Below the pieces are notes generated by a model. It searched no databases. It saw nothing but the letters and a program-made list of their open reading frames with translations, and was not told the DNA's origin. Positions 1 through 7,775 of a stretch of 20,094 bases of DNA are shown in pieces. Location: the NCBI GenBank assembly GCA_046732975.1, contig JBKPOG010000029.1, positions 1-20,094 of the forward strand, in the 5' to 3' direction. The DNA is from JAMXLO01 sp046732975. GTDB taxonomy: Bacteria > Pseudomonadota > Alphaproteobacteria > Acetobacterales > Acetobacteraceae. Within the stretch, counting starts at the first letter, position 1. Each line of letters begins with the position of its first letter. The position numbers and the translations under genes are program-made.

Positions 1-287
1 GCGGTCTCGGCATGGTGTCCGTCGGCTTCGACTTTCATGAACGTGACATGCCGCCCACCTCCGAGGATCTGGCCGCGGCGTGGCGGCCGTATATCGAAGG
101 CTGCATCGAAGGGTTCGGTGTTGACCGGTGCATGTTCGAAAGTAATTTTCCACCCGATAAGCAGTCCTGTGGCTACACCGAGCTATGGAACGCGTTCAAG
201 CGCATAACATCCGGCGCATCGGCGGCGGAGAAGAAGGCGCTGTACAGCGGCACGGCGGCGAAGGTGTATCGGCTGACGGTCCCGTGA
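1..287 (+). CDS. Amidohydrolase-2 family protein, C-terminal part (cut by window start)
   Basis: The frame is open from the first bases of the window to the TGA at 285-287, so about 95 C-terminal residues of a longer protein are visible. They resemble the end of amidohydrolase-2 (PF04909) TIM-barrel hydrolases: an FDFHERDMPP stretch, a helix AAAWRPYIEGCIEGFG, then DRCMFESNFPPDK, where the family has its conserved strand and active-site loop near the end of the barrel, and a closing helix ending SGTAAKVYRL. In this subgroup the loop reads ESNFP rather than the GSDFP form. The family hydrolyses or decarboxylates cyclic, lactone or aromatic acid substrates using a divalent metal; the substrate cannot be told from this fragment. 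The start lies outside the window, so any internal ATG, such as the one at 12, is not the true start. The next 90 bp hold no gene. Confidence 0.85.
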   Translation, partial: GLGMVSVGFDFHERDMPPTSEDLAAAWRPYIEGCIEGFGVDRCMFESNFPPDKQSCGYTELWNAFKRITSGASAAEKKALYSGTAAKVYRLTVP

Positions 288-375
288 CTACCACATAGGA
301 CGCGCCATCACATCAGGAACGTGCATGGTACGATGTGGCGCATCAAGGGTGCACGAGTGCAGAGCTCCTCCGGTC

Positions 376-862
376 GAGTTGCCGCGGCGACGTTTGTTCG
401 CCGCGCATCTTGAGCGAATTGGCCGCGGCCTTTGCCACGCATTGCATCAAGGCTACCAGCTCGTTGGGTTCTTCGGCCACGTCGTGTTCGAGACTACTGC
501 CGCGATACTCCAGCCGAAGCGCCTCCGTTTCGCTGCCCTCGTCCCTCAGATGGAGGAGACGGGCCTGAATGCCCTGCCGATCGTGAGATTGCTATCGATC
601 CTCGTCGGTGTGGTGTTCGCCTATCAGGGTTCCGATCAATTGCGTGATTTTGGCGCGGACTGTACACCGTCAATCTTCTTGGCATCGGCTTCCTACGGGA
701 ACTTGGCGGGCCGCTGACTGCCATTATCATCGCAAGCCGTTCTGGGTCAGCCTTTACGGCACAGATCGGCACGATGAAGGTCAGTGAGGAGCTGGATGCA
801 ATTCAGATATCAGGTCTCAATGTCATCGAGGTCCTGGTATTGCCGCGCCTGCTGGGCACTAC
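376..862 (+). pseudogene. mlaE: Degraded MlaE-type ABC transporter permease
   Basis: This is the remnant of the permease of an Mla/MCE phospholipid-transport ABC system. From about 376 one frame gives a typical MlaE N-terminal half: HALHQGYQLVGFFGHVVFET, then PKRLRFAALVPQMEETGLNALPIV, then LLSILVGVVFAYQGSDQLRDFGAD. A single missing base near 660-661 breaks that frame. The protein resumes in another frame as YTVNLLGIGFLRELGGPLTA, IIIASRSGSAFTAQIGTMKV and SEELDAIQISGLNVIEVLVLPRLL, all well-conserved MlaE segments. It stops matching at about 855-862, where roughly the last 100 residues are absent and the sequence runs straight into the ATPase gene in a third frame. A frameshift plus a 3' deletion makes this a clear pseudogene. 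The original start cannot be fixed. Confidence 0.85.
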
Positions 863-1551
863 CTCGACCTCAAAGTCTTCCGGGGCGAAGTCCTCGGCAT
901 GGTCGGCGATTCCGGTTCCGGTAAATCCGTTCTCCTGCGCTCGATAATCGGCCTACAGCAGCCAACCAGCGGCACTATTGAAGTGCGGGGCCAGAACATG
1001 GCTGATTTGGATGGCGACGCCCTCATCAGAATGCAGATTCGCTGGGGCGTGTTGTTTCACAATGGTGCACTATTCGGCGATCAGACCGTGGCCGAGAATG
1101 TCCAGATCCCGCTGCGCGAACACACCGATCTGCCCCAGAAACTCATAGATGAGATTACTTCGATCAAGCTCAGCATGGTGGGATTGCCACCGGATGCTGC
1201 GAAACAATACCCTGCCGAGCTGTCGGGCGGCATGCGCAAGCGCGCCGGTCTTGCGCGAGCTCTGGCTCTGGATCCCGAGATTTTGTTTCTCGACGAACCC
1301 ACAGCGGGCCTCGATCCGATTTCAGCGGCGCAGTTCGACACTCTTATGCGTGAACTACAGCAAAGCCGGCACCTTACGGTGTTCATTGTAGCGCACGACA
1401 TTGCACCTTGCGTGCTACGGCCGACCGCATTGCAGTACTGGTCGATAGCAAGAGCACCATTGGCACAATTGGCACCTTACGTGACGACTCTGATCCCTGG
1501 ATTCACGAGTACTTCGCTGGTGTGCGGGGGCGCGCGGCAGTCACGGCATAG
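863..1551 (+). pseudogene. mlaF: Degraded MlaF-type ABC transporter ATPase
   Basis: This is the remnant of the ATPase partner of the permease. The N-terminus is lost in the same deletion that removed the permease's end: the sequence enters at HYLDLKVFRGEVLGMVG, about 20 residues into a normal MlaF. The Walker A motif (GDSGSGKS), the ABC signature (LSGGMRKR), Walker B (ILFLDEP) and the H-loop (FIVAHD) are all legible. One base is missing at about 1403-1404. In the shifted frame the true C-terminus follows: LRATADRIAVLVDSKSTIGT, then RDDSDPWIHEYFAGVRG, ending at the TAG at 1549-1551. Without the shift, translation runs on to 1639 into nonsense. An ORF opening at 899 would start inside Walker A and should not be annotated as a working ATPase. 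Confidence 0.85.
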
Positions 1552-1565
1552 GGAGCTGATTCCAT

Positions 1566-2144
1566 ATGGAAGCGCGCGCAAATTACGTTGCCGTTGGGGC
1601 GTTCGTGCTGCTGGTGCTGGCAGGTATATTGGTGGGTAGTCTCTGGCTCGCACGCGTGCAATTCTCAGCGCAATATCAGTACGTTGAAACGAGCGTCGCT
1701 GGGCCGGTGAGTGGCCTAAGCACGGGGGCGATCGTCCGGTTGAACGGAATCCGTGGCCGCACAAAGTTTGACTACCACGCAACTTCGCTCTGGACCGACC
1801 GCGTCCGAGCGCTGGCACAAATTCTAACGGTCGAGGCATTCGAGAACGATGGAAGCATTGCACAGGCCGGACGCAAAGCCCAGGATCTGACACCGGAGTA
1901 CCTTCTTGGGACAGAAATCCGCAGATTTGAGCGGTCTACGGCGGGATGGGCGACCAGCCGTCCACCGCCGTCGCCTGTCAAGATGACTGATCATCGGATG
2001 CTCGCTCGCACGCTGTTGGTGGAACGGTCCTCGACGTCCAGCAACAGTGTCGAGAGCGTCGTCGAGGCATTCGATGTTGCCGTGGGAAAGATACTGCCGC
2101 AATGCGTTGCCTGGGCGACCAGCGTTATGCGGCGAGGGGGCTAA
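1566..2144 (+). pseudogene. Chimeric remnant: MlaD N-terminus joined in frame to ABC-transport auxiliary lipoprotein C-terminus
   Basis: This is an open frame of 192 codons with a GGGAG ten bases before its ATG. Residues 1-62 are a normal MlaD/MCE start: METRANYVAVGAF-like beginning, one membrane anchor (about 10-29), then VQFSAQYQY and GPVSGLSTGAIVRLNGI. From about residue 66 it no longer resembles MlaD. It reads instead like the PF03886 ABC-transport auxiliary lipoprotein (PqiC-type) usually encoded after mlaD: FDYHATSLWTDRVRALAQ, then TVEAFENDGSIAQAGR, YLLGTEIRRFE, and near the end VVEAFDVAVGKILPQCVAWA. The simplest reading is that a deletion removed most of mlaD (about 250 codons) and the start of the lipoprotein gene, including its lipobox signal, and happened to keep frame. 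It is probably non-functional because its partner genes are broken, though it could still be expressed as a small anchored protein. Confidence 0.75.
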
Positions 2145-2631
2145 CGTCGGTACTGCTGGTACCCCCCTGAACTGAGGCAGGCGGCCAAGCCCGAACACTC
2201 GACAATTGCTAAAAAGTGCGCAACGAGTGGAGTTTGTCGGCGACCAGCGCGGGCCAAATGTGGACAATCTGCCCGCCAGTCTTGCGTTCCGGCAAGAAGG
2301 AAGAACGACATGCGAACTCAGCCAGTCCTGGATCAAACTGCGATGCGCACGGTCCGCAGCTTGATTGGTTATGGATGTGGCAAGGAAGCTAAGGCCGGCC
2401 AGCGGGCACGCCGATGGATGCTGCCTCAGCCGCATATACTCTGTGCAGTGCGCCGCGTTATGACCCGAAAACCAAGGTCGGATCAATCGCCATCGGCTCG
2501 CGCATTCAAGGATTGTCTCCGCGCCAATGAAAGTGGTAGCCGAGCATTCTGGCTTTATCATTGATGCAGTAACTTCTCTGCGGCCAGCAATGCGGTCGGC
2601 CGTGGGGTTTGACTGAGCAGGGAGGCTGTCG
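2145..2631. other. 487-bp gap with no recognised gene
   Basis: No frame on either strand gives a convincing protein here. The one ATG-initiated ORF of moderate length on the + strand (2310-2564) has no family features and no good ribosome-binding site. The stretch lies between the mla remnants and the gnd operon and may be further eroded coding DNA. It must also contain the promoter of the gnd operon, but I could not pick out a convincing -35/-10 pair. A GGGAGG just before 2632 is the ribosome-binding site of gnd. Confidence 0.5.
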
Positions 2632-3645
2632 ATGGAACTAGGCATGATCGGCCTTGGTCGCATGGGTGCGAACATGGTGGAGCGGTTGGTCAAGGCGGGC
2701 CATCAGTGCGTGGTCAACGACACAAATGCCGACACTGTGCAGCAGCTGATCGCCAAAGGCGCCAAGGGCACGACTAAGCTGCCCGAGTTCATACAGATGT
2801 TGGCAAAGCCGCGAGCCGTGTGGCTGATGCTCCCTGCCGCAGCGGTGGATCCGGTGCTGCATTCGCTGACGCCGCTGCTCGAGCCGGGCGATATTGTGAT
2901 CGAAGGCGGCAACTCGTACTACCATGACGACATCCGCCGTGCGCGCGAGTTGAAAGGCCAGGGTGTGCACTACGTTGACGTCGGCGTAAGTGGCGGCGTG
3001 TGGGGCCTGGAACGCGGCTACTGCCATATGATCGGCGGCGAAGACGCTGTCGTGAAGCACCTCGATCCGATCTTCCGCTCACTGGCACCCGGTGTCGAGG
3101 CGGCTCCGCGAACGCCGGGGGCGACCGGGGCGCCATCGCAGGCTGAGTATGGCTATCTTCACTGCGGGCCGAACGGCGCGGGTCACTTTGTGAAGATGAT
3201 CCACAACGGCATCGAATATGGTATGATGGCGGCATTTGCCGAGGGATTTAATATCATCAAGAATGCCGATATCGGCCTCCGCCGCCAGGAAGTGGATGCC
3301 GAGACGACGCCGTTGCGCGAGCCCGATCACTACAAGTACCAGATCGACGTCGCCCAGGTGGCCGAGATGTGGCGGCGCGGCAGCGTAGTGGGTTCATGGC
3401 TGCTCGACCTCACTGCCGGAGCTTTGCGCCAGGATCCAAAACTGGACAACTTCCAAGGACGGGTTTCGGATTCTGGCGAGGGCCGCTGGACCTTGCATGC
3501 CGCGATCGACGAGGGCGTGCCGGCGCCGGTGATCAGTACTGCACTGTATTCACGGTTTGAATCACGCGGCAACGCCGACTTTGCCAACCGCATTCTCTCG
3601 GCCATGCGCTTCGCATTCGGTGGGCATGTCGAGAAGAAGGAGTAG
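2632..3645 (+). CDS. gnd: 6-phosphogluconate dehydrogenase, decarboxylating (short form)
   Basis: The enzyme oxidatively decarboxylates 6-phosphogluconate to ribulose-5-phosphate in the cytoplasm. At 337 residues it is the short form, against about 470 for the E. coli type. The Rossmann motif GLGRMG lies at residues 7-12. The second strand ends in VVND (D30), where NADP-dependent enzymes usually have NR; an acidic residue there suggests NAD+ preference (inference). The substrate region shows VGVSGGVWGLERGY (118-130) and GHFVKMIHNGIEYG (184-197), with catalytic Lys188 and Glu195 as expected for the family. A GGGAGG seven bases ahead supports the ATG at 2632. It is the first gene of the operon, with zwf starting 9 bp after its stop. 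The product feeds the transaldolase encoded two genes on. Confidence 0.95.
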   Translation: MELGMIGLGRMGANMVERLVKAGHQCVVNDTNADTVQQLIAKGAKGTTKLPEFIQMLAKPRAVWLMLPAAAVDPVLHSLTPLLEPGDIVIEGGNSYYHDDIRRARELKGQGVHYVDVGVSGGVWGLERGYCHMIGGEDAVVKHLDPIFRSLAPGVEAAPRTPGATGAPSQAEYGYLHCGPNGAGHFVKMIHNGIEYGMMAAFAEGFNIIKNADIGLRRQEVDAETTPLREPDHYKYQIDVAQVAEMWRRGSVVGSWLLDLTAGALRQDPKLDNFQGRVSDSGEGRWTLHAAIDEGVPAPVISTALYSRFESRGNADFANRILSAMRFAFGGHVEKKE

Positions 3646-3654
3646 GTGGCGCCC

Positions 3655-5046
3655 ATGACAAGCGCGCCAGCCGATGCACTGGTCTTTTTCGGCGCTACCG
3701 GTGATCTCGCCTACAAGCAGGTTTTTCCGTCGCTGCTGGGGTTGGTGCGCGAGGAGGGTCTTAACGTTCCTATCATCGGCGTGGCCAAGGCCGGATGGAA
3801 TCTGGACCAGTTGAAGGCACGTGCCACCGACAGCCTGCAGCATCATGGCGGTGGCGATCCGAAGGCGATCCAGCAACTGCTTGGCCTGCTGCGCTATGTG
3901 GACGGCGACTACGGTGACGAGGGCACGTTCTCCGCGCTGCGCCAACAGCTTGGCCAGGCAAAGCGCCCGCTACACTACCTCGCAGTTCCGCCGAGCCTGT
4001 TCTCGACGGTGGCACAGGCGCTGGCCAAATCCGGGTGTGCTGAGGGTGCGAGGCTGGTGATCGAGAAGCCGTTCGGCCACAATCGAGCGACGGCGCGCAC
4101 GCTCAGTCGGCTGCTGTCGCAGTATTTCCCCGAGGAGAACATCTTCCGCATTGACCACTACCTGGGTAAGGAGCCGGTACAGAACATTGTCTATACCCGG
4201 TTTGCCAACTCGATGTTCGAGCCGCTGTGGAACCGTGACCATGTCAGCAGCATCCAGATTACGATGGCGGAGGATTTCGGCGTCCAGGATCGTGGACGGT
4301 TTTATGACGAGACCGGTGCCCTGCGGGACGTGGTGCAGAACCATATGCTGCAGGTCCTGGCACAACTGACAATGGATCCGCCGACCGGCGAGGAACATGA
4401 GGCATTGCGCGATCAGAAGTCAGCGTTGCTGAAGGCGGTGCGTCCTCTGGAAGTTTCCGACATGGTGCGGGGGCAATATGCGGGTTACCAGTCCGTCCCT
4501 GGCGTGCGTGCCGGCTCGACTGTCGAAACGTTCGTCGCATTGAAGCTGTATATTGAATCCTGGCGCTGGGCCGGCGTGCCAATCTATATTCGTGCGGGCA
4601 AAATGCTGCCGGTGACGGCGACCGAGATCATGGTGCAGTTCAAGCGCCCGCCGCGAGAAACATTTGACGAGTTGGTGCCGGTGAGTTCCGGACATGTACG
4701 CATGCGCATCAGCCCGGACGTGAATATCGGCATGGGCGTGCGTGTCAAGCTGCCTGGTGAGCGCATGGTCGGCGAAGACGTCGAGATGCTCCTGACCGAA
4801 CATGCGCCGAACCTAATGCCGCCGTACCAACGACTGCTCGGTGACGCGATGCGTGGGCTTGGCGAGTTGTTCGGACGCGACGATATCGTCGATGCGCAGT
4901 GGCGCATTGTGGAGCCGGTCCTGGATGACACGACGCCTGTCTATCCATACGAGCCAGGGACCTGGGGACCTGTTGAGGCCCAGGCGTTGATTGGGCCGGA
5001 TGGGCCTTGGCACAACCCGAACCCTGCAGCAGCGACAGCTGCGTGA
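3655..5046 (+). CDS. zwf: Glucose-6-phosphate dehydrogenase
   Basis: This enzyme oxidises glucose-6-phosphate to 6-phosphogluconolactone, the entry step of the oxidative pentose phosphate and Entner-Doudoroff routes. It has 463 residues from the ATG at 3655. The coenzyme-binding motif GATGDLA is at residues 13-19, EKPFG at 137-141, and the catalytic signature RIDHYLGKE at 165-173. It is full-length for the family (about 460-500). A GTG at 3646 is also in frame, but it sits only 3 bp after the AAGGAG at 3637-3642. The ATG at 3655 has a more plausible distance and gives the family-like start MTSAPADALVFFG. It is the second gene of the operon; tal begins 10 bp downstream. No 6-phosphogluconolactonase gene lies between zwf and its neighbours. 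Confidence 0.95.
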   Translation: MTSAPADALVFFGATGDLAYKQVFPSLLGLVREEGLNVPIIGVAKAGWNLDQLKARATDSLQHHGGGDPKAIQQLLGLLRYVDGDYGDEGTFSALRQQLGQAKRPLHYLAVPPSLFSTVAQALAKSGCAEGARLVIEKPFGHNRATARTLSRLLSQYFPEENIFRIDHYLGKEPVQNIVYTRFANSMFEPLWNRDHVSSIQITMAEDFGVQDRGRFYDETGALRDVVQNHMLQVLAQLTMDPPTGEEHEALRDQKSALLKAVRPLEVSDMVRGQYAGYQSVPGVRAGSTVETFVALKLYIESWRWAGVPIYIRAGKMLPVTATEIMVQFKRPPRETFDELVPVSSGHVRMRISPDVNIGMGVRVKLPGERMVGEDVEMLLTEHAPNLMPPYQRLLGDAMRGLGELFGRDDIVDAQWRIVEPVLDDTTPVYPYEPGTWGPVEAQALIGPDGPWHNPNPAAATAA

Positions 5047-5056
5047 GGAGGCTGAA

Positions 5057-6133
5057 ATGAAGGCGACAGAGCAGCTCCATGCACTGGGTCAGAGCCTTTG
5101 GTTGGATAACATCACGCGAGATCTCCTGACCAGCGGCACGTTGCAACGGTATATCGACGAGCTTTCGGTAACCGGCCTCACCTCCAACCCATCGATCTTT
5201 GATCACGCCGTCACGCACAGCAAAGCCTATGATGAGGAGATCCGGCGGCAAGCAAGCTCCGGCAAGAGTGGCGAAGCACTGTTCTTTGAATTGGCGATCC
5301 AGGACCTGACCAAGGCCGCCGATATGTTTGCGCCAATCCACAAGCGCACCGCCGGAGTTGACGGCTGGGTGTCGCTTGAGGTGTCACCGCTGCTGGCGCA
5401 TGACACGGCGAAGACGGTGGCCGACGCACGTGCGCTGCATGCGAAAGCCAAGCGTCCCAACCTGTTCATCAAAATCCCCGGGACTTTAGAGGGTCTTCCC
5501 GCCATCGAAGAGGCCATCTTCGCTGGCGTACCGGTCAACGTCACGCTGCTGTTCTCGCGCGACGATTATGTGCGTGCCGCCGATGCCTATATGCGAGGCC
5601 TTGAGCGACGCGTCGCCGCTGGCCTCGATCCGGATGTGCGATCTGTCGCCTCGGTGTTCGTCAGCCGATGGGACAAGGCTACATTGGACAAAGTCCCCGC
5701 GGAGCTTCGCGATCGACTCGGCATAGCAGTCTCGCAGCAAAGCTATAAGGCGTATCGGGACGTGCTGGAGTCAGAGCGCTGGCAGCGACTGGAGGGGTTT
5801 GGTGCGCGTCCTCAACGGCTGCTTTTCGCCAGTACCAGCACCAAGGATCCGCAGGCACCGGACGTTCTGTACATCGGCGCCCTGGCTGCTCCGAACACGG
5901 TCAACACCATGCCGGAGGAGACGCTGCTGGCGTTCGGCGAGCATGGTTCGGTCAACCAGGCGATGCCGCGGGACGGCGGCGACGCCGAACAGGTGCTGGT
6001 GGCGATCACGCGCGCCGGCGTCGATGTGTCTGCTCTCGCCAGGCAGTTGCAGGACGAGGGCGCCAAGGGGTTCGTCTACTCGTGGAAGGAGCTGCTGGAT
6101 GCCATCGAGACGAAGAGCAAGGCGCTGACATAG
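5057..6133 (+). CDS. tal: Transaldolase
   Basis: The enzyme transfers a dihydroxyacetone unit between sedoheptulose-7-phosphate and glyceraldehyde-3-phosphate in the non-oxidative pentose phosphate pathway. It has 358 residues, matching the long bacterial transaldolase form. The N-terminus reads LWLDNITRDLLTSG (14-27) and VTGLTSNPSIFDHAV (38-52), with Asp17 as the conserved acid. The Schiff-base lysine is Lys139 in NLFIKIPGT. The ATG at 5057 follows a GAGGAGG (5045-5051); the frame is open further upstream, but that part overlaps zwf and has no family similarity. The stop lies 17 bp before pgi. In some acetic acid bacteria transaldolase and phosphoglucose isomerase are fused into one polypeptide; here they are separate and in different frames. 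Confidence 0.95.
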   Translation: MKATEQLHALGQSLWLDNITRDLLTSGTLQRYIDELSVTGLTSNPSIFDHAVTHSKAYDEEIRRQASSGKSGEALFFELAIQDLTKAADMFAPIHKRTAGVDGWVSLEVSPLLAHDTAKTVADARALHAKAKRPNLFIKIPGTLEGLPAIEEAIFAGVPVNVTLLFSRDDYVRAADAYMRGLERRVAAGLDPDVRSVASVFVSRWDKATLDKVPAELRDRLGIAVSQQSYKAYRDVLESERWQRLEGFGARPQRLLFASTSTKDPQAPDVLYIGALAAPNTVNTMPEETLLAFGEHGSVNQAMPRDGGDAEQVLVAITRAGVDVSALARQLQDEGAKGFVYSWKELLDAIETKSKALT

Positions 6134-6150
6134 ACGCGAGGGAGGACACC

Positions 6151-7773
6151 ATGGCAGCTCAGTCGAATCAGACGGCGGCTTGGCAGGCGCTTGCCACGCA
6201 CTATCAGCAAATCAAGGACACCCATCTGCGAAAGCTGTTCGCTGACGATCCTGGCCGTGGGGAACGGCTGACGGCAGAAGGTGCAGGGCTTTATCTTGAC
6301 TATTCGAAGAACCGCATCACTGACGAGTCCGTGCGATTGTTGCTCGGACTTGCGGCAGAACGCGGGGTGACGGAACGCCGGGATGCGATGTTCCACGGTG
6401 AGAAGATCAATGTCACCGAACAGCGGGCCGTGCTGCACGTGGCGCTGCGTGCGCCAAAGGACGCGCGTATCCTGGTTGATGGACATGACGTCGTGCCGGA
6501 TGTGCACCAGGTGCTGGACGCCATGTCCGAATTCGCCAAGCGCATTCGCGCCGGCGCGTGGCTCGGCCATACCGGCAAGCGCATCCGTAACGTCATCAAC
6601 ATTGGAATCGGCGGCTCGTATCTCGGCCCGGAGATGGCCTATCTCGCCCTGCGTCCATTCAGTGAGCGGTCGATGACGTTTCGCTTTGTCTCTAATGTCG
6701 ACGGGGCCGACTTTACCGAGGCGACCCGCGATCTGGACGCGGGCGAGACGCTATTCGTTGTCGCATCAAAGACGTTCACCACACTCGAGACGATGACCAA
6801 CGCGGCAACAGCGCGCAAATGGCTGGTCGATGCGTTAGGTTCCGAGGCCGCTGTCGCCAAGCATTTTGTTGCGCTATCGACCAATACTGAGGCAGTGCGC
6901 AAGTTTGGCATCGACACCGCCAACATGTTTGGGTTCTGGGACTGGGTAGGCGGCCGCTACTCGATGGATTCGGCAATCGGTCTGTCGACCATGATTGCCA
7001 TTGGGCCTGACGGCTTCGGCGACTTGCTGTCGGGCTTTCACGCGATGGACGAGCACTTCCGTACGGCACCGCCCGAGCGCAATTTACCGCTGCTGCTTGG
7101 CCTGCTGACTGTATGGTACAATGACTTCTTCGGTGCGCAGACGCTGGGCGTGATGCCTTACTCGTCGCATCTCCGACGCTTCCCTGCCTACCTGCAGCAG
7201 CTGCAGATGGAGAGCAACGGCAAGCATGTCGACCTGCGGGGCCACGCCGTAAGCGCGCAGACCGGTCCTATCGTGTGGGGGGAGCCAGGCACCGACGGAC
7301 AGCATTCGTTCTACCAGTTGCTGCACCAGGGCACGAAACTGGTGCCGTGTGACTTCATCGGCTTCTGCCACCCGCTCAGCCCGCTCACCGACCAGCACAA
7401 TCTGCTGATGGCCAACCTGTTGGCTCAGGCCGAAGCGCTGGCCTTCGGCAAGACTGCGGAGGAACTCACCGCTGAGGGCTCACCAGCCTTCCAGACACCG
7501 TTCCGCGTGACGGAGGGCAACCGACCGAGCAATGTTATCCTGGCGGACGCCCTGACCCCTAATAGTCTCGGCGCTCTGGTGGCCTTGTACGAGCACAGCG
7601 TGTTCACCCAGGGCGCGATCTGGGGCATCGACTCCTTCGACCAATGGGGGGTCGAGTTGGGCAAGGTTCTGGCACAACGGATCATCCCGGAACTTACCGT
7701 GTCTGCAACGCCCGAACTCCGGCACGACGGCTCGACCAACGCCCTGATTCGCCGCTTCCGGGCGCGTCGCTGA
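6151..7773 (+). CDS. pgi: Glucose-6-phosphate isomerase
   Basis: The enzyme interconverts glucose-6-phosphate and fructose-6-phosphate. It has 540 residues, full-length for the bacterial family. Visible motifs are GIGGSYLGPEM (152-162), VVASKTFTTLETMTNA (203-218), GGRYSMDSAIGLS (267-279), QMESNGKHVD with catalytic Glu354, GTDGQHSFYQL with His385, and FDQWGVELGK near the C-terminus carrying the conserved lysine. The ATG at 6151 is preceded by GGGAGG (6139-6145); the frame stays open upstream into the end of tal, but that part is not protein-like. It is the last gene of the gnd-zwf-tal-pgi operon and lets the cell recycle fructose-6-phosphate from the pentose phosphate route to glucose-6-phosphate. 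It ends 2 bp from the end of the convergent aldolase gene, with no visible terminator hairpin between them. Confidence 0.96.
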   Translation: MAAQSNQTAAWQALATHYQQIKDTHLRKLFADDPGRGERLTAEGAGLYLDYSKNRITDESVRLLLGLAAERGVTERRDAMFHGEKINVTEQRAVLHVALRAPKDARILVDGHDVVPDVHQVLDAMSEFAKRIRAGAWLGHTGKRIRNVINIGIGGSYLGPEMAYLALRPFSERSMTFRFVSNVDGADFTEATRDLDAGETLFVVASKTFTTLETMTNAATARKWLVDALGSEAAVAKHFVALSTNTEAVRKFGIDTANMFGFWDWVGGRYSMDSAIGLSTMIAIGPDGFGDLLSGFHAMDEHFRTAPPERNLPLLLGLLTVWYNDFFGAQTLGVMPYSSHLRRFPAYLQQLQMESNGKHVDLRGHAVSAQTGPIVWGEPGTDGQHSFYQLLHQGTKLVPCDFIGFCHPLSPLTDQHNLLMANLLAQAEALAFGKTAEELTAEGSPAFQTPFRVTEGNRPSNVILADALTPNSLGALVALYEHSVFTQGAIWGIDSFDQWGVELGKVLAQRIIPELTVSATPELRHDGSTNALIRRFRARR

Positions 7774-7775
7774 AT

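Noticed and set aside
899..1639. A 246-codon ORF that looks like an intact ABC ATPase
   Set aside because: It starts inside the Walker A region and its last 80 or so codons are out of frame. The true C-terminus is readable in another frame ending at 1551.
2310..2564. A possible small protein of 84 codons
   Set aside because: It has no domain, no convincing ribosome-binding site and no neighbour support.
1824..2693. A 289-codon open frame on the - strand
   Set aside because: It runs antisense through the mla chimera, the gap and the start of gnd. Its composition is arginine/proline/serine-rich with no family motif.
3646..3654. GTG start for zwf
   Set aside because: It lies only 3 bp from the ribosome-binding site; the ATG nine bases later has a better distance and gives the family-like N-terminus.
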